Source of the DNA: RGIG9041 sp045657265
GTDB taxonomy: Bacteria; Bacillota; Clostridia; Oscillospirales; QAKW01
Assembly (NCBI GenBank): GCA_045657265.1
Contig: JAZOSU010000033.1
Span: forward strand, 1-21,934
Length of the DNA: 21,934 nt
Direction: 5' to 3'
In this document: positions 20,782-21,934 of the stretch, piece after piece
Numbering within the stretch: the first letter of the stretch is position 1
Layout of the letters: every line of letters starts with the position of its first letter
Position numbers and translations under genes: made by a program
Notes under the pieces: generated by a model
Seen by the model: only the letters and a program-made list of their open reading frames with translations
Told to the model about the DNA's origin: nothing
Database searches by the model: none

Positions 20782-21678
20782 TTACAATTGTTCTAATTTT
20801 TCAATCAATGCATTTCCCTCGGGAGTAGAATCTGTCACTTTTCTGCAAAAAAGATTCTTTGAAGTAACAAGTTCTTTATAATCATTAATTGTATAAGTGT
20901 ATGGAGAGCCCAGTTTTTGATTTCCTCTTGCCCAATCTATACTTCTTAGATTGGGCAAAATAGATTTATCATCTGAAACAGTAAAAATTTTGTCTTTAAA
21001 CGGCGAATTGTATAAAATCGTTTGCAGAAAAACCTCATCACAACAGAGAGAATAAGAAAAAATCGACTTAATTTGTTTTTCGTTTGAAAGCAGATAAGTA
21101 ACAAATTCATGGGTGATGCTTACCCAATTACTTCCGCATTTAAAATCAATATTCGGATATTTTTTTGTTCTGTTAACACCCAATATTTTTTGTACAAGCA
21201 ATAACGCTTTTTCTATGAGCATATACAGATTTTTCTTTCTGCTACATCTTTCTTGGAAAAAGTGAAATCGACAATATCTGTGAGATTCTCGTTGACTGAA
21301 TTCATCAGAACAGAAATGGACAAACTCATATCCGGCATTTTTGCGAAAAAATGTATGAATATACTCCATTGATTTAGTTGGAAAATCAACACCGCTTAAA
21401 AAATGATAATAATCATATTCGTTTGAAGATGCATACTCAAGCATCCGCATTTCAATATTGATTTGACTGTATCCGCCCCAATTAACATAGTAGCGATCCA
21501 TCATAATTACTTCGCAATATTGGCAACTGCCAACTAACAAGTTATGGTCTTCTGTTGAAAAGGGGGATTTAGCATCGATATGAATGTAAATGGTATTATC
21601 AGGATGATCAAGTTTTTTAAGAATTCTGCTGACTAAATCATAATTTGTGTGGGCCATTATTAAGAATGCATGTTTCAT
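20782..21678 (-). CDS. GT14-like glycosyltransferase (core-2/I-branching enzyme family)
   Basis: 298 residues, complete. Family marks: opening KHAFLIMAHTNYDLVSRILK, IYIHIDAKSP (about residues 30-39), VNWGGYSQINIEMRML (about 64-79), YYHFLSGVDFPTKS (about 90-103), CGSNWVSITHEFVTYLL (about 181-197) and CCDEVFLQTILYNS (about 213-226), with the catalytic-type acidic residues. Bacterial members add a branching sugar (xylose, GlcNAc or similar) to capsule or exopolysaccharide repeat units on the cytoplasmic side. No signal peptide or transmembrane anchor is seen. GAGG ends 6 nt before the ATG. It is followed directly by a broken ORF; no other polysaccharide genes are in the window, so the locus may be an eroded cluster or continue past the window's right end. 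Confidence 0.85.
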   Translation of the reverse strand: MKHAFLIMAHTNYDLVSRILKKLDHPDNTIYIHIDAKSPFSTEDHNLLVGSCQYCEVIMMDRYYVNWGGYSQINIEMRMLEYASSNEYDYYHFLSGVDFPTKSMEYIHTFFRKNAGYEFVHFCSDEFSQRESHRYCRFHFFQERCSRKKNLYMLIEKALLLVQKILGVNRTKKYPNIDFKCGSNWVSITHEFVTYLLSNEKQIKSIFSYSLCCDEVFLQTILYNSPFKDKIFTVSDDKSILPNLRSIDWARGNQKLGSPYTYTINDYKELVTSKNLFCRKVTDSTPEGNALIEKLEQL

Positions 21679-21711
21679 AAGTATCCTCTTTTTTACTTAT
21701 AGAGTCGTTTT

Positions 21712-21730
21712 ATAACAAATAATTTGTTAT
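21712..21730. promoter_or_regulatory. palindrome at the glycosyltransferase transcription start
   Basis: Arms ATAACAAAT (21712-21720) and ATTTGTTAT (21722-21730) around one base. It covers positions about +1 to +19 of the predicted transcript, where a repressor would block the promoter. Confidence 0.5.
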
Positions 21731-21736
21731 TTTTTA

Positions 21737-21765
21737 ATAATATCACAAAAGACAAAGTTTTTCAA
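21737..21765 (-). promoter_or_regulatory. glycosyltransferase promoter
   Basis: Minus strand: TTGAAA (21765-21760), 17-bp spacer ending TGA, TATTAT (21742-21737), an extended -10 promoter. Confidence 0.7.
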
Positions 21766-21934
21766 TAATCCGCATAACTTAATACATACTTTCTGTGCGA
21801 CACCTGTAAATTTGCAATTTGTTGATACATGAAATAGAAATTATTATGGCGAAAAAATTTCACCGTAATTTTGTATAGCCTTCCCGAAAAATGTTAGAAA
21901 CTTAAGTTTTGAAAAAATTGTTCAAAAGAAAAAA

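Noticed and set aside
1..21934. CRISPR array
   Set aside because: No regularly spaced direct repeats of 23-40 nt were seen anywhere in the window.

Overview
The window reads as AT-rich chromosomal DNA from an anaerobic Clostridia-type Bacillota, probably a gut or rumen lineage. The support is acetate kinase next to a tRNA-Met cytidine acetate ligase, an SdpR/SdpI pair, an OFA-family and a GPH-family transporter, strong AGGAGG ribosome sites and TTGACA/TATAAT promoters with many extended -10 boxes. This placement is inferred from gene content, not from a database match. TGA, TAA and TAG are all used as stops.

Layout. 1-3900: tmcAL (minus) faces ackA (plus) across a 151-bp nested inverted repeat; ackA overlaps a YgjP-like metalloprotease gene, followed by a SIS-domain sugar-phosphate isomerase gene ending at a bidirectional terminator. 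3898-7180: minus-strand PHP phosphoesterase, a truncated sugar isomerase/epimerase, a structured intergenic repeat that carries 16 nt of tRNA-Arg, a serine beta-lactamase-like hydrolase, and tRNA-Arg(ACG). 7180-9200: the most unusual part. Two diverged copies of a roughly 300-nt minus-strand transcription unit flank a ZIP metal transporter gene. 9216-11320: uraA-upp uracil uptake and salvage operon. 11463-13930: SpoU-type RNA methyltransferase converging on a PfkB sugar kinase, which follows a decayed sorbitol/sorbose-type dehydrogenase. 14080-18845: GPH symporter plus GH2 glycosidase operon, divergent from sdpR-sdpI. 18900-21934: a coding remnant, an OFA-type MFS transporter, a broken ORF and a GT14-like glycosyltransferase.

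Main discovery candidate: the twin elements at about 7435-7862 and 8711-9143. Each has an identical 22-bp palindrome over the -35 region of a minus-strand promoter, a start-Phe/Tyr-Arg-stop micro-ORF just after a Shine-Dalgarno-like stretch, two crossing helices (an apparent H-type pseudoknot) supported by two compensatory base-pair changes, a nine-codon ORF ending Glu-Gln-Lys with the same 8-nt ribosome-site spacing, and a long terminator hairpin. A second promoter pointing the other way lies exactly 79 bp from the palindrome in both copies. The diverged stretches between these conserved parts suggest selection on function rather than a recent duplication. I do not recognise the element as a named RNA family.

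The window also holds at least five gene remnants (sugar isomerase, M20-like N-terminus, sorbitol/sorbose dehydrogenase, and two unknown ORFs), so this chromosome segment has been losing genes, mostly for sugar use.
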